Positions 1-10,998 of a DNA stretch of 37,143 nt are shown one piece after another (position 1 is the first letter of the stretch; the number at the start of each line of letters is the position of its first letter). Source of the stretch: CAYTLW01 sp964438735. GTDB lineage: Bacteria; Myxococcota_A; UBA9042. The position numbers were made by a program, and so were the translations under genes. The notes beneath the pieces are model-generated. The model worked only from the letters and a program-made list of their open reading frames with translations, was not told the DNA's origin and did no database searches. Where the stretch lies: assembly GCA_964438735.1 (NCBI GenBank), contig CAYTLW010000072.1, positions 1-37,143 on the forward strand. Direction: 5' to 3'.

Positions 1-986
1 GGCGATTCGGAACAGCATCCGGCCGACGTCGCGGACTTTCGATCAAGTCTTCTGCCCAGCACCTTGTGCTTGCCGTCGACGCCGTAGTGGCGTATCGCCC
101 GGCCGTTGGCGGCGAAGACCCGCTGCGCCGGCCCGATGAGCAGCGCCGGGCCAGGGTGGCGTTCGAGGGCGGCGGTCAGGCGACGGGCCTGCCGTTCCAA
201 CCCATAGCGGGCCTCCAGGTCTTCGTTGAGCTGTTGCACCGAGCGTACCATTTCGCCGATGGCGCCGCCCTGGGCGCTGATCGAGCCGTCCCGTTCGCCT
301 CGTCGGAGGCCTTCGAGCAGGCCCCGCATCTGGCGCAGGGGCGCCACCACCTGGCGCCGCAACACCACCGCGATCAGCAGGCCGGCCAGCAGGGCGACCA
401 CGGCCACGCCGGTGGCCAGCCGCCGGCTGCTGCGCTGCAGCTCGCCGGTCAGCGCCTCGTCATCCAGGTCGATGACCAACAGACCCAGCAGCCTGTCCTC
501 GGCGCCCTTGTGGCACTTCAGACACTCGACATCGGCGCGAATCGGCTCCACGCTGCGAAAGAGCGCGTGATGGTCGACGGTCTGCCAGCGCAGCGTGCGG
601 CGCGGCGACGTCGGCTCTCCGTCGGGGTGGCACTCGACGCAGCCAGACTGCGAAGTCGGCATCGCCGTACCCACCTCGACCAGATCGTTCGAGAAGCGCA
701 CCTTGCCGTCGGCGGCCAGAATCCTCACCGAGTGAATCGGCGACAACGAGCCGATCTGCCGCAATTCGTTGTCGATGCGCGCACGGTCGCGACTCAGCAT
801 GGCGTCGTGCACATCGTTCATGACCACGCGCGACAACAGGCCGGCGTAGGCGTCCAGGCTGCGGCCCTGCCGATAGCGGGTGTGCTGCACATTGATGAGC
901 ACCGCGACGATGCCGACCGAGAGCACCACGATGACCGCCGGCAAGGCGATACGGAGACCGAGACGGTTGCGCAAGGGTGTCTTCAT
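1..986 (-). CDS. Membrane-bound di-heme (2 x CXXCH) HAMP/PAS-like sensor, C-terminus off the edge
   Basis: The reading frame is open from an ATG at 986 down to the left edge, giving 328 residues without a stop. A basic N-terminus is followed by a membrane segment (about residues 12-32), an extracytoplasmic loop, a second membrane segment (about 192-210) and a HAMP-like linker. From about residue 268 there is a PAS-like start (ALLIGPAQRVFAANG). The periplasmic loop holds two c-type heme attachment motifs, CVECH (116-120) and CLKCH (155-159). Families with this layout are redox, NO or ligand sensors of histidine-kinase, chemoreceptor or diguanylate-cyclase type, but the output domain lies outside the window, so the class cannot be fixed. 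It is divergent from the metal efflux operon, which makes it a candidate regulator of that operon; this is inference only. Covalent heme needs a cytochrome c maturation system elsewhere. Confidence 0.85.
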   Translation of the reverse strand, partial: MKTPLRNRLGLRIALPAVIVVLSVGIVAVLINVQHTRYRQGRSLDAYAGLLSRVVMNDVHDAMLSRDRARIDNELRQIGSLSPIHSVRILAADGKVRFSNDLVEVGTAMPTSQSGCVECHPDGEPTSPRRTLRWQTVDHHALFRSVEPIRADVECLKCHKGAEDRLLGLLVIDLDDEALTGELQRSSRRLATGVAVVALLAGLLIAVVLRRQVVAPLRQMRGLLEGLRRGERDGSISAQGGAIGEMVRSVQQLNEDLEARYGLERQARRLTAALERHPGPALLIGPAQRVFAANGRAIRHYGVDGKHKVLGRRLDRKSATSAGCCSES

Positions 987-1069
987 GCTGGAGGTCGCGG
1001 CGAATCGCCCACAGAGGTCTGCTTGGCCAAGGTTAGGACAGTTGCCGGCCTCCGTCCGACGAATCGAAT

Positions 1070-1099
1070 TTGACCCGATCCCCGCCCGGCCCCTACCCT
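1070..1099 (+). promoter_or_regulatory. Candidate housekeeping promoter of the efflux operon
   Basis: TTGACC (1070-1075) is separated by 18 bp from TACCCT (1094-1099), about 50 bp before the first start codon of the operon. The -35 match is good and the -10 match is weak. It lies in the 161-bp gap between the divergent sensor gene and the operon. Confidence 0.3.
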
Positions 1100-1147
1100 C
1101 ATGCTTGGCGTTCGCTCCTTTCCGGTGCGCACGTCCGGGAGCGCTGG

Positions 1148-1492
1148 GTGCCCAGAATACGCCACCAGGCCATGTTCCTCGTGCTGGCGATCAGCTTCGC
1201 CGCGTTCCCTTGGGAGTTTGTCGACCCGGCTGTGCTCGAAGCGGCCAGCCACGCAGCGTGTGATGACGACCACGTCAACCACGACCACGGCGACCACTCC
1301 AGTACCGAAGACCCCTGTGGCGACGACTGCGCCTGTCTCTGCTGCCCCGGCCATGGCCAGTTCCCCAGCACAGCCCAGCCCCTGCCCGGCGCGCCTCTTC
1401 GCGTCGTGGCCGTCGCTCCGTCGCCCGAGCATGCCGACCGACCCGGCCGGACAGCGTTGAACGACATCTTCCGGCCGCCGCGGCGCGCTTGA
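1148..1492 (+). CDS. Small secreted Cys/His-rich protein at the head of the metal efflux operon
   Basis: 114 residues. The GTG start at 1148 is chosen because GGGAG lies 6 nt upstream and the frame then gives a clean signal peptide (VPRIRHQ, then a hydrophobic stretch MFLVLAISFAAF). An in-frame ATG at 1172 would remove the basic residues. The mature part has a His/Asp-rich patch (DDDHVNHDHGDHSS) followed by a Cys cluster (CGDDCACLCCPGHG), both plausible soft-metal ligands. Short proteins with an acidic/His stretch and a CxCxCC-type motif are often found next to CusCBA/CzcCBA-type pumps (DUF6660-like in Bacteroidota), and that is the closest family I can suggest. It probably binds or delivers metal in the periplasm. 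The opposite-strand frames here have no recognisable protein features. Confidence 0.6.
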   Translation: MPRIRHQAMFLVLAISFAAFPWEFVDPAVLEAASHAACDDDHVNHDHGDHSSTEDPCGDDCACLCCPGHGQFPSTAQPLPGAPLRVVAVAPSPEHADRPGRTALNDIFRPPRRA

Positions 1493-1511
1493 TCCCATCC
1501 AGACGTTGAGC

Positions 1512-1536
1512 GCGATCGCACCCTGCGGGTGATCGC
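1512..1536. promoter_or_regulatory. Inverted repeat between the first two efflux genes
   Basis: GCGATC(GC)ACCC - TGC - GGGTGATCGC forms a 10-bp stem with a 2-nt bulge, 20 bp after the stop of the small Cys-rich gene. There is no T-tract, so it may be an attenuator, an mRNA processing or stability stem, or an operator. Confidence 0.35.
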
Positions 1537-1653
1537 AGTCCTGCAGTTCGTTGCCGACCCCCGCCCAGGCGGGCGGACGTCGACGTCGTCCATGCCCTCC
1601 CCCAGGGCGACGGGCGGCGATTCGACCGGTTGGCGGGACAGAGGGAGCGCGAC

Positions 1654-2925
1654 ATGTGGCACATGAGTTTGACGAGGCCGGGCGCCAACGCCACGGCCCG
1701 GGTGGCGAGTCTCTGTATTCTGCTCGCCGCGGGATCCACAACAGCCGCTCTGGCGGCCGAGCAGCCGGGGCTGACCATCGAGCAGGCCACCCGCCTGGCA
1801 TTGGCGCAACCATCGGTGGCCCGATGGATGCAGGCCCGGGTGGCCGGGGCGGAGGCAGCCGCAGCGGCGGCGAGCGCCTGGAATTCGCCGGTCCTGGACC
1901 TGGGCACCGAACGCCTGGTCACTGGACCAGCGGGCGATGAGTTGACCCTCGTGGTGGGACAGACGCTCGACCTGTCCGGGCGCCGCGGGCTGCTGCGTCG
2001 AGCGGGCAAGGCGCGGGCGGAGGCCGCCAGGCAACGGGGGCATGCCGCTCGTATCGACCTGGTCGCGCGCGTCCGCCGGCTGTTCTACCGGGCACTGCAC
2101 CTGCAGCGGCGCGACGTGGTGCTGGCGGGCTGGTCCGATCGGCTGCAGCGTGCCATTTCGCTGATCGACAAGCGCATCGCGGCCGGGGAGTCGTCGCGCT
2201 ACGACCGGCAACGTCTGCAGGGTGAGATGCGGGCCGCCCGCACCGCCGCAACCACCAACTCCGCCCGCCTCGCGGCCGCCCGGGCCCGCCTCGCCGGCGC
2301 CACGGGAACAGCAGTAGTGGCGGCCACCGCCGCACTTCTGGGCGCCTTGCTGCCCTCGGCGCCGCCGGAGACATTGGACGCCGCCGCGCTGGCTACGGGT
2401 CGGCCTCGAACACAGGCCCTGAGCCATGACATCCAGGCCAGTTCCCTGCAGGGCGACGCCGCGGGTCGGCGATGGTTGCGTACCGTGCAGCTGCGGGGCG
2501 GCTATCTGGGCGCGGGCGGCGGGGCCGCTCGCCAGCACGGATTCATCCTCGGAGTGAGCGCCGCGTTGCCGTTTTCTGCTCGCCCGGAGGCGCGGCGACA
2601 GGCCGCTGTCGCCCGCCAGACCGAACTGAGCGCCCGTCGCGATCTGGCCCGCCAGCGATGGACGGCTGAGATCACCGCCCTGGCTGGACTGGCCAGGCGC
2701 CTGCAGGCCAGCGCGCGAGACCTGCGCACGACCGCCGACCCGGCCCGCGCCGCCATGCTGCGCACCGCCGACGTGGCATGGCGCGGCGGTGAACTCGGCC
2801 TGGTCGCGCTGCTGGACGCCCATCGCAGCGCTACCGACGAGTCGCTGCGAATCCTCGACCTCGAACACCAGGCCCGCCAGGCAGCCATCGCCCTGGCCGC
2901 CGCCAGCGAGGGGAGCCCATCATGA
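1654..2925 (+). CDS. TolC-family outer membrane channel of a heavy-metal RND efflux system (CusC/CzcC-like)
   Basis: 423 residues. ATG 1654 has GGGAG 6 nt upstream; another ATG at 1663 is possible. A signal peptide ends near LAAGSTTAALAAEQ. The mature protein begins with the usual OMF opening (LTIEQATRLALAQPSVARWMQARV) and continues with Ala/Arg-rich amphipathic helices in two similar halves, as expected for the helical barrel of this family. The length fits CusC/CzcC. It would form the outer-membrane exit duct for the adaptor and pump encoded next. Its stop overlaps the adaptor start as ATGA (2922-2925), showing translational coupling. The substrate cannot be read from this subunit. Confidence 0.85.
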   Translation: MWHMSLTRPGANATARVASLCILLAAGSTTAALAAEQPGLTIEQATRLALAQPSVARWMQARVAGAEAAAAAASAWNSPVLDLGTERLVTGPAGDELTLVVGQTLDLSGRRGLLRRAGKARAEAARQRGHAARIDLVARVRRLFYRALHLQRRDVVLAGWSDRLQRAISLIDKRIAAGESSRYDRQRLQGEMRAARTAATTNSARLAAARARLAGATGTAVVAATAALLGALLPSAPPETLDAAALATGRPRTQALSHDIQASSLQGDAAGRRWLRTVQLRGGYLGAGGGAARQHGFILGVSAALPFSARPEARRQAAVARQTELSARRDLARQRWTAEITALAGLARRLQASARDLRTTADPARAAMLRTADVAWRGGELGLVALLDAHRSATDESLRILDLEHQARQAAIALAAASEGSPS

Positions 2926-4529
2926 AGAACCTCCACACCGCGCTCATCTTCGTCTGTTTATGCGCCTGCCTGTGGGCATGTCGTCCGACAACCGGCGGGC
3001 ACGACCACGGCACCGATCATGACGACCATGGTCACGGTCATGGGGAGGGCCAGGGCCACGACGACCACGGCCACGGAGACGGCACCACCGTCATCACGCA
3101 TTTCACCGACCAGACCGAGCTCTTCGTCGAATTCGGCCCGCTGGTCGCCGGCCAGACCACCGAAGCTGCGGCCCACATCACCCGCCTGTCCGACTTCCGC
3201 GCCCTCACCGCCGGACGCCTCGAGGTGGGCATGGTGGGCGTCGATGGCACACAGACCTTCGCCGTCGACAAGCCCGCCAGACCCGGCGTCTTTCGCCCTC
3301 AACTCAAGCCCAAGACGCCGGGACGGTACCAGTTGGTCTTTCGCCTGGAGGCGCACGGGCTGGACAGCGTGCATACCGTCGGCGAGGTGCGGGTCCATGC
3401 CAGCGCCGATGCCGCCAGACACGCCGCGGCACACGCCAGCGAAGAAGAACCCGCCGACACCATCTCCTTTCACAAGGAGCAGCAGTGGCGCACGGACTTC
3501 GGCCTCAGCGTGGTGGCCAAAGCGCGCATCCGGCCGGCCTTTGACGCCTTCGGCACCATCCGACCGCGCGCCGACGGCGAGGCCTGGATCAGCGCGCCCA
3601 TGGCCGGCCGCCTGGTCGCCGGCAAGGGATTTCCCCAGGTGGGCATGCACGTCACCCGCGGCCAGGCGCTGGCCCTGCTGAGCCCTCGCCTGGCCGAACA
3701 GGGCGACGAGGCCACCCTCGAGGCCGCCGTACAACAGGCCAGTACCGCGGTGCGCCAGGCGGAACGTGAACGTCGTCGGCTGGAGCGCCTGGCGGCCGCC
3801 GGCGCGATCGCCGGCAAGCGCGTGGTGACCGCTCGTTTTGCTGAAGAACGGGCGCGAACGGCTCAGGAGACGGCGCGTCGTCGCCTGCGCCAGACGCGAC
3901 GGGTGGAACGCACAGATGACGGACCGGCGGAGGGCGTCATCACCATCCGCTCGCCTATCGCCGGCACCGTGGTCGCCGTGGATCGGCCGCCGGGCGCCTG
4001 GGTCGACCAGGGCCAGCGCCTGTTCCGGGTCATCGATGTGTCTCGATTGTGGCTCGAGGTCCACGTGGTGGAGACCCACCTGGGCGAGCTCAAGGAGACC
4101 CATGGGGCGTGGTTTGAGGTCGAGGGTCTCGAGCGCACCTTCGAGGTGCCCGCCGACGCCCTGGTGACCATCGGCAACGTGGTCGACAGCCGCACGCGCA
4201 CCGTTCCCATGCTCTTCGCCATCGACAATCCCGATCGCAAGCTGCGGGTCGGCCACTTCGCCGACGTGCACGTCATCGGTGACAAGCCCCGCCAATCGCT
4301 GGCAGTGCCGGTGTCGGCCATCGTCATGGAGTCGGGTATGCCGGTGGTCTACGTGCAGACCGGCGGTGAGTCCTTCGTACGACGGGCGCTGCGCACCGGC
4401 GTGCGCGATGGCGACCTGATCGAAGTCCTCGAAGGCCTGCGAGTCGGCGAGCGCGTGGTCAGTCGCGGTGCCTACACGGTGCGCCTGGCGGGCTCGTCGG
4501 GCGAGCTTTCGGCGGGACATCATCACTGA
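2922..4529 (+). CDS. Periplasmic adaptor (membrane fusion) lipoprotein of a metal RND efflux system, His-rich N-terminus
   Basis: 535 residues. The N-terminus is a lipoprotein signal with lipobox LWAC (Cys20). Next comes a metal-ligand tail of alternating His, Asp and Gly (about residues 27-52), then a beta-rich domain ending near residue 160 (ELFVEFGPLVAGQ onward). The HlyD/CusB core follows: lipoyl halves around GTIRPRADGEAWISAPMAG and ITIRSPIAGTVVAVD flanking a coiled-coil hairpin rich in Ala, Glu and Arg, then a beta-barrel and a C-terminal membrane-proximal domain. The extra N-terminal domain and His tail are typical of CzcB-type adaptors. It links the inner-membrane pump to the outer-membrane channel and may itself bind metal. 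It is coupled to the upstream gene by ATGA. Confidence 0.87.
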   Translation: MKNLHTALIFVCLCACLWACRPTTGGHDHGTDHDDHGHGHGEGQGHDDHGHGDGTTVITHFTDQTELFVEFGPLVAGQTTEAAAHITRLSDFRALTAGRLEVGMVGVDGTQTFAVDKPARPGVFRPQLKPKTPGRYQLVFRLEAHGLDSVHTVGEVRVHASADAARHAAAHASEEEPADTISFHKEQQWRTDFGLSVVAKARIRPAFDAFGTIRPRADGEAWISAPMAGRLVAGKGFPQVGMHVTRGQALALLSPRLAEQGDEATLEAAVQQASTAVRQAERERRRLERLAAAGAIAGKRVVTARFAEERARTAQETARRRLRQTRRVERTDDGPAEGVITIRSPIAGTVVAVDRPPGAWVDQGQRLFRVIDVSRLWLEVHVVETHLGELKETHGAWFEVEGLERTFEVPADALVTIGNVVDSRTRTVPMLFAIDNPDRKLRVGHFADVHVIGDKPRQSLAVPVSAIVMESGMPVVYVQTGGESFVRRALRTGVRDGDLIEVLEGLRVGERVVSRGAYTVRLAGSSGELSAGHHH

Positions 4530-4572
4530 GCCAACGGTTCCAGCGGGCACTGCGGCCCGCAAGGAGCATCCC

Positions 4573-7686
<3,114 letters not shown>

Positions 7687-7725
7687 CTTTGGCGTGTAAC
7701 TGCCCGAATAATGGTTGACCGCGAA

Positions 7726-7749
7726 GACCTGTGAATCGGGGGGCAGGTC
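7726..7749. terminator. Stem-loop downstream of the efflux operon
   Basis: GACCTG - 12 nt - CAGGTC, about 40 bp after the pump stop. The loop contains TGTGAATCGGGGGG, related to a short sequence found at other gene ends (11836-11865 and 18266-18290). There is no T-run, so an intrinsic terminator is possible but weak. Confidence 0.3.
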
Positions 7750-7762
7750 GTCCTTGTGCATT

Positions 7763-7778
7763 CGTCCTCATGAGGACG
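7763..7778. promoter_or_regulatory. 16-bp perfect palindrome
   Basis: CGTCCTCATGAGGACG is a perfect dyad with no spacer. It is not inside any confident gene. Candidate binding site of a dimeric regulator, or chance. Confidence 0.3.
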
Positions 7779-7979
7779 TTTATCCGTGCCCGCGGCCGTG
7801 GCGGGGACCGCGCCCGTGCCAGTGCCCGTGGCCCTGTCTGTGTCTGTGCGTACATCGGTGATGGGGCGACCTACCAGATTCCAATACCCTCACAGGGCCG
7901 GCAACAACTCAATCTGCGGAGGCATGCTCTCCAACAGCGGCCCCAGCAGGGCAGCGTGGCAACTCCGTTCTCGACGTTG

Positions 7980-8363
7980 ATGCAAGGGGGGGCGCGAGGG
8001 CCCATACGCCTTTCGGTCGGGCTGACTTGCACCATGTGCTGCCTGGTCGCCCTCCTGCTCGCTCGTCCGACCTGCGCCGGGCCCCGTTGCGGCGCGGTCG
8101 AGTGCGAGTCGGGCAGGGTCTGCTGTGACCAAGCTTGCGGCATGTGCGCGCCGGCCGGTTCCAGGTGTAGATTGCCCCATTGCGGTCGGCCCGGGCGTGA
8201 GGTGAACGGATTCAGCTTGATCGTGCCACCGTTCTGGCCCGTGGCTACGGGCGATTCCGAGACCCCCGCCACACATCGCGCGGCTTCTTTGTCGGTGTCG
8301 GGGCCGACTGGTACTTCGCTTCTTGATCTCCTGTCTTTCGCAAACGTGGTGTACCCTCCCGCG
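7980..8363 (+). pseudogene. Relic or N-terminal extension: secreted Cys-rich mini-protein frame
   Basis: A signal-peptide-like stretch (TMCCLVALLLARPTCAG, ATG at 8034 or 7980) is followed by RCGAVECESGRVCCDQACG and MCAPAGSRCRLPHCG. The spacing C..V.C..G.VCC...CG.C...G..C....C matches a small Cys motif that recurs in secreted proteins of myxobacteria, as I recall it. In this frame no stop follows: it runs on through an unstructured stretch straight into the MtfA-like start at 8364. One frameshift just after the motif would give an early stop (TGA within GGCGTGAGGTGA, near 8200). It is therefore a decayed small gene, a sequencing error, or a real N-terminal extension of the peptidase. No strong ribosome site is visible for either start. 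Confidence 0.35.
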
Positions 8364-9089
8364 ATGTTCGGCCTCCTCCGCAAATGGCGACGCAGTCGAT
8401 GGCGAAAGCGCCCCTTCCCGGCCGACTGGCGCGTGCACCTGCGGGCGCACGTGCCCTTCTACAACGCGTTGAGCCAAGACGAGACGGCCAGGTTCGAGGA
8501 CTTGCTCAAGGTCTTCGTCTGGGAGAAGTACTTCATCCCGGCCAAGGGCATGGAGATCACCGACGAGGTCAAGGTCGTCATCGGCGCCTGCGCGGTGCGG
8601 CTGATCCTGGCCCTGGACATGACCTACTACGACCGGCTGACCGAGATCGTGGTCTATCCCTTCGTCTATCGGCATGGCGACGACGAAAGCGGCGCTATCC
8701 TCGGCGAGGCCCACCAATGGGGCACGGTGGTGCTGTCCTGGCCGGCGGTGCTGGAGGGCTTGCGCGATCCGCGTGATGGACACGACACGGCGCTGCACGA
8801 GTTTGCCCACGTACTCGACGGCGCCGATGGTCGCTTCGATGGCACGCCGGAGCTGGAGCGGGGGCACGACTATGCGCCATGGGCTCGCATCATGGGGTTG
8901 CACTTCGAGGCCCTGCGCGAGCATCACGCGCCTGAGCGCAAGGTGCTGCGCATGTATGGCGCCACCAACGAGGCCGAGTTCTTTGCTGTCGCCACCGAGA
9001 GCTATTTCGAGCGGGGTGAGCGCATGAAGCTTGAGATGCCGGATCTGTATGACGTTTTGCACCAGTTCTATGGTCGCGACGCCGTCTGA
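8364..9089 (+). CDS. mtfA: MtfA-like zinc-dependent peptidase (M90 family)
   Basis: 241 residues, close to the usual MtfA length. It begins MFGLLRKWRRSRWRKRPFP, the typical basic start. The zinc site is HEFAH (145-149) in ALHEFAHVLD, and the conserved NEAEFFAVATESYFE near the C-terminus carries a likely further ligand and an active-site Tyr. In Escherichia coli, MtfA binds the repressor Mlc and so influences sugar uptake; in other bacteria its target is unknown. No Mlc gene is seen here. ATG 8364 fits the family start although no clear Shine-Dalgarno precedes it, and the frame is open upstream (see the Cys-rich relic). The gene is monocistronic and converges on the VWA gene, with only 15 bp between their stops. 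Confidence 0.88.
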   Translation: MFGLLRKWRRSRWRKRPFPADWRVHLRAHVPFYNALSQDETARFEDLLKVFVWEKYFIPAKGMEITDEVKVVIGACAVRLILALDMTYYDRLTEIVVYPFVYRHGDDESGAILGEAHQWGTVVLSWPAVLEGLRDPRDGHDTALHEFAHVLDGADGRFDGTPELERGHDYAPWARIMGLHFEALREHHAPERKVLRMYGATNEAEFFAVATESYFERGERMKLEMPDLYDVLHQFYGRDAV

Positions 9090-9104
9090 GAAACGTCCGG
9101 GGCC

Positions 9105-10691
9105 CTACGGCTTCATCATCTTCAGCGCTTTGTCCATCAGGGTGACGAATTCCTTGCGGTCGGCCTTGTCGCCGGCCAGTTCCTTGACCGTCTTGGCGAT
9201 CTCGGACAACTGGCTGGCGTCGGCGAAGGGGCTGCCCTTGAGCACCTCGGCGAAGGCGGCGATGGCGCATGCCCAGCGGGTATCGGCGCCGGCTTTGCCC
9301 ATGTCGTCGACAACCGACTTGGAATCCAGCTTGGTCTCGACGTAGAGCGACTGCGCGTCGACCCCATCATCGGGGCGCTTGTAGCGGATGCGTACCAGGC
9401 AGAGGTCGTCGCCAGAGACGCCCAGCTTGCCTTCGAAGACGCCTTGATCCTGGGTCTCCGGCGCGTCCTTGACCTGCGGCACGCTGCCGCCGACGGGCAC
9501 CACCTCGTACAGCGCCGTGACCGAGTGCCCGGCACCGATCTCACCGGCGTCGATGGCGTCGTTGTTGAAGTCCTTGTCGTCCAGTTGCCGGTTTTCGTAG
9601 CCGATGAGGCGCCAGGCCAGGACCCGGTCGGGGTTGAACTCGACCTGGATCTTCACGTCGGCGGCGATGTGGGTGATGGACGACAACAGGTCGTTCTTGG
9701 CGTAGTTGCTGGCCTGCTCCGCGCTGCTGATCATGGCGTAGACGCCGTTGCCCTTGTTGGAGATGGCCTCCATCATCGCGTCGTTCAGATTGCCGCTGCC
9801 GAAGCCGAGCACTGTCAGGGTGATGCCCAGCTTGCGCTTGGCGACCACCAGATCGACCAGCTCCTGGGTCGACGACGGCCCGACGTTGAAGTCGCCATCG
9901 GTGCACAGCAGGACGTGGTTGATGCCGCCCTCGACGAAGGCGTCTTTGGCCTGCTGGTAGGCCAGGTCGATGCCCGCGGCGCCGGCGGTGCTACCGCCCG
10001 ACTTCAGGTTGTTGATGGCTTTGGCGATGGTCGAGGCATGGGAGACCTTGGTCGGCGTGAGCCTGACGCCGGTACCGCCGGCGTAGGTGACGATGCCGAC
10101 CGTGTCGTCGGGATCGAGGGCGTTGAGTGATTCGGTCAGCACCTTCTGCACCAGGGCGAGCTTGGTGCCGGACGACATGCTGCCTGAGGTGTCGATGAGG
10201 AAGATGAGGTTGGCCTTCTTCTTCTGTCCCTTGGGCGGTGGCGGCTCGCCCTGGATGCCGATGCGCAGCAGCTGGGTTCCCTTGGTGAAGGGATGGGCGG
10301 CGCTCTCCATGGAGATGGCGAAGGGCTCGTCGCTGTTCTTGGGCGGCGCGTAATCGTAGTCGAAGGCGTTGATGTACTCCTCGACCCGCACACTCTTGTC
10401 GACCGGCAGGGTGCCGTTGTTGATGTCGCGGCGGAAGATGTCATAGCTGGCGGTGTCGACGTCGGCGGCGAACGTGGACAGGGGGTCGGCGCTGGCCAGC
10501 ACCCAGGGGTTGGTGCCGACGTCATCGTACTTGTCGCCGGTGTTGGGGGGCGCTGCGCCCTGCGCGCCGGAGAGGTAGTAGCCGCCATTCGCGCCCTTTT
10601 CCTCGCTGCCGCAAGCGGGCAGAGCGAGCGCTATGGCGAGCGCTGCGACGACGGCCAATGGAAGGGAGATTCGCTGGGTGATTGCAGTCAT
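9105..10691 (-). CDS. VWA-domain lipoprotein of the YfbK type
   Basis: 528 residues from ATG 10691, with GAGG 7 nt upstream. The signal has lipobox LPAC (Cys27) and is followed by a short Gly/Tyr-rich linker. An N-terminal von Willebrand-associated domain (ADPLSTFAADVDTASYDIFRR through VRVEEYINAFDYDY) precedes a VWA domain with a complete MIDAS start DTSGS (167-171) and downstream TDGDFNVG. The C-terminus corresponds to the DUF3520-like region of YfbK proteins. VWA domains with intact MIDAS bind Mg2+ and mediate protein-protein contact; YfbK relatives are outer-membrane lipoproteins of unknown role. It is alone in its orientation and lies downstream of a strong sigma-54 promoter candidate, suggesting regulated expression. 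Confidence 0.9.
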   Translation of the reverse strand: MTAITQRISLPLAVVAALAIALALPACGSEEKGANGGYYLSGAQGAAPPNTGDKYDDVGTNPWVLASADPLSTFAADVDTASYDIFRRDINNGTLPVDKSVRVEEYINAFDYDYAPPKNSDEPFAISMESAAHPFTKGTQLLRIGIQGEPPPPKGQKKKANLIFLIDTSGSMSSGTKLALVQKVLTESLNALDPDDTVGIVTYAGGTGVRLTPTKVSHASTIAKAINNLKSGGSTAGAAGIDLAYQQAKDAFVEGGINHVLLCTDGDFNVGPSSTQELVDLVVAKRKLGITLTVLGFGSGNLNDAMMEAISNKGNGVYAMISSAEQASNYAKNDLLSSITHIAADVKIQVEFNPDRVLAWRLIGYENRQLDDKDFNNDAIDAGEIGAGHSVTALYEVVPVGGSVPQVKDAPETQDQGVFEGKLGVSGDDLCLVRIRYKRPDDGVDAQSLYVETKLDSKSVVDDMGKAGADTRWACAIAAFAEVLKGSPFADASQLSEIAKTVKELAGDKADRKEFVTLMDKALKMMKP

Positions 10692-10998
10692 GGGATGACC
10701 TCGTGCTGGGTTGGCCGTGGCGCCCGATGTGCACCCTTGCGGGGGCTGGGACTCTGCGCCAGGGAAGTACCCCGATGTTCTGCATGGACCGTGCCAGCCA
10801 GCGAGATAGCGCGGAACCGGACAGGAGAATGGGACTTCGTGGTGCGTTTGCTGTGCGCGATCCTCCGATTGTCGCTTGGTGGCGGTCACTTTGGCGGTGT
10901 GGGATTCTTCGACAAGTACTGACTTGCAGGTCATGGGCTGCTGGCGCGACGGCATTGGGTGCGCTACCGTTCGTGACCAGGGGTAGTGCGAGGTCGAT
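10692..10998. other. 307-bp divergent intergenic region
   Basis: It separates the VWA lipoprotein gene (minus) from an unknown lipoprotein gene (plus). It carries a sigma-54-type promoter pointing to the VWA gene, and the GAGGT ribosome sites of both genes lie at its ends. I see no RNA gene or conserved small frame. No clear promoter could be assigned to the plus-strand gene. Confidence 0.6.
10781..10797 (-). promoter_or_regulatory. Sigma-54 (-24/-12) promoter candidate for the VWA lipoprotein gene
   Basis: On the minus strand CTGGCACGGTCCATGCA matches the sigma-54 consensus (TGGCAC, 5 nt, TTGC) at all but one position. The invariant GG and GC are exactly 10 nt apart. Transcription would start near 10770, leaving a leader of about 80 nt before ATG 10691. 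An enhancer-binding protein site is expected upstream but was not identified. Confidence 0.6.

Larger units (their letters stand above)
7687..8363. other. 677-bp gap without a confident gene: repeats, palindromes and a relic Cys-rich frame
   Basis: This stretch separates the pump gene from the MtfA-like gene. It starts with the tail of a repeat, then a hairpin (7726-7749) and a 16-bp perfect palindrome (7763-7778). Next is a low-complexity GT/GC tract (about 7786-7855) that on the minus strand would read as Asp-Thr/Gly-Thr runs, like the linkers of lipoproteins in this window. The second half carries the Cys-rich frame described separately. The plus frame stays open through most of the gap, but its codon content is not protein-like outside that frame. 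Confidence 0.5.

Noticed and set aside
66..1073. Long plus-strand open frame opposite the sensor gene
   Set aside because: Low-complexity His/Gln/Arg-rich product; the minus-strand frame has membrane helices and two CXXCH motifs.
7786..7895. Minus-strand Asp-Thr/Gly-Thr frame as a small lipoprotein
   Set aside because: A stop lies just upstream in frame and no signal peptide or start is available; treated as low-complexity or relic.
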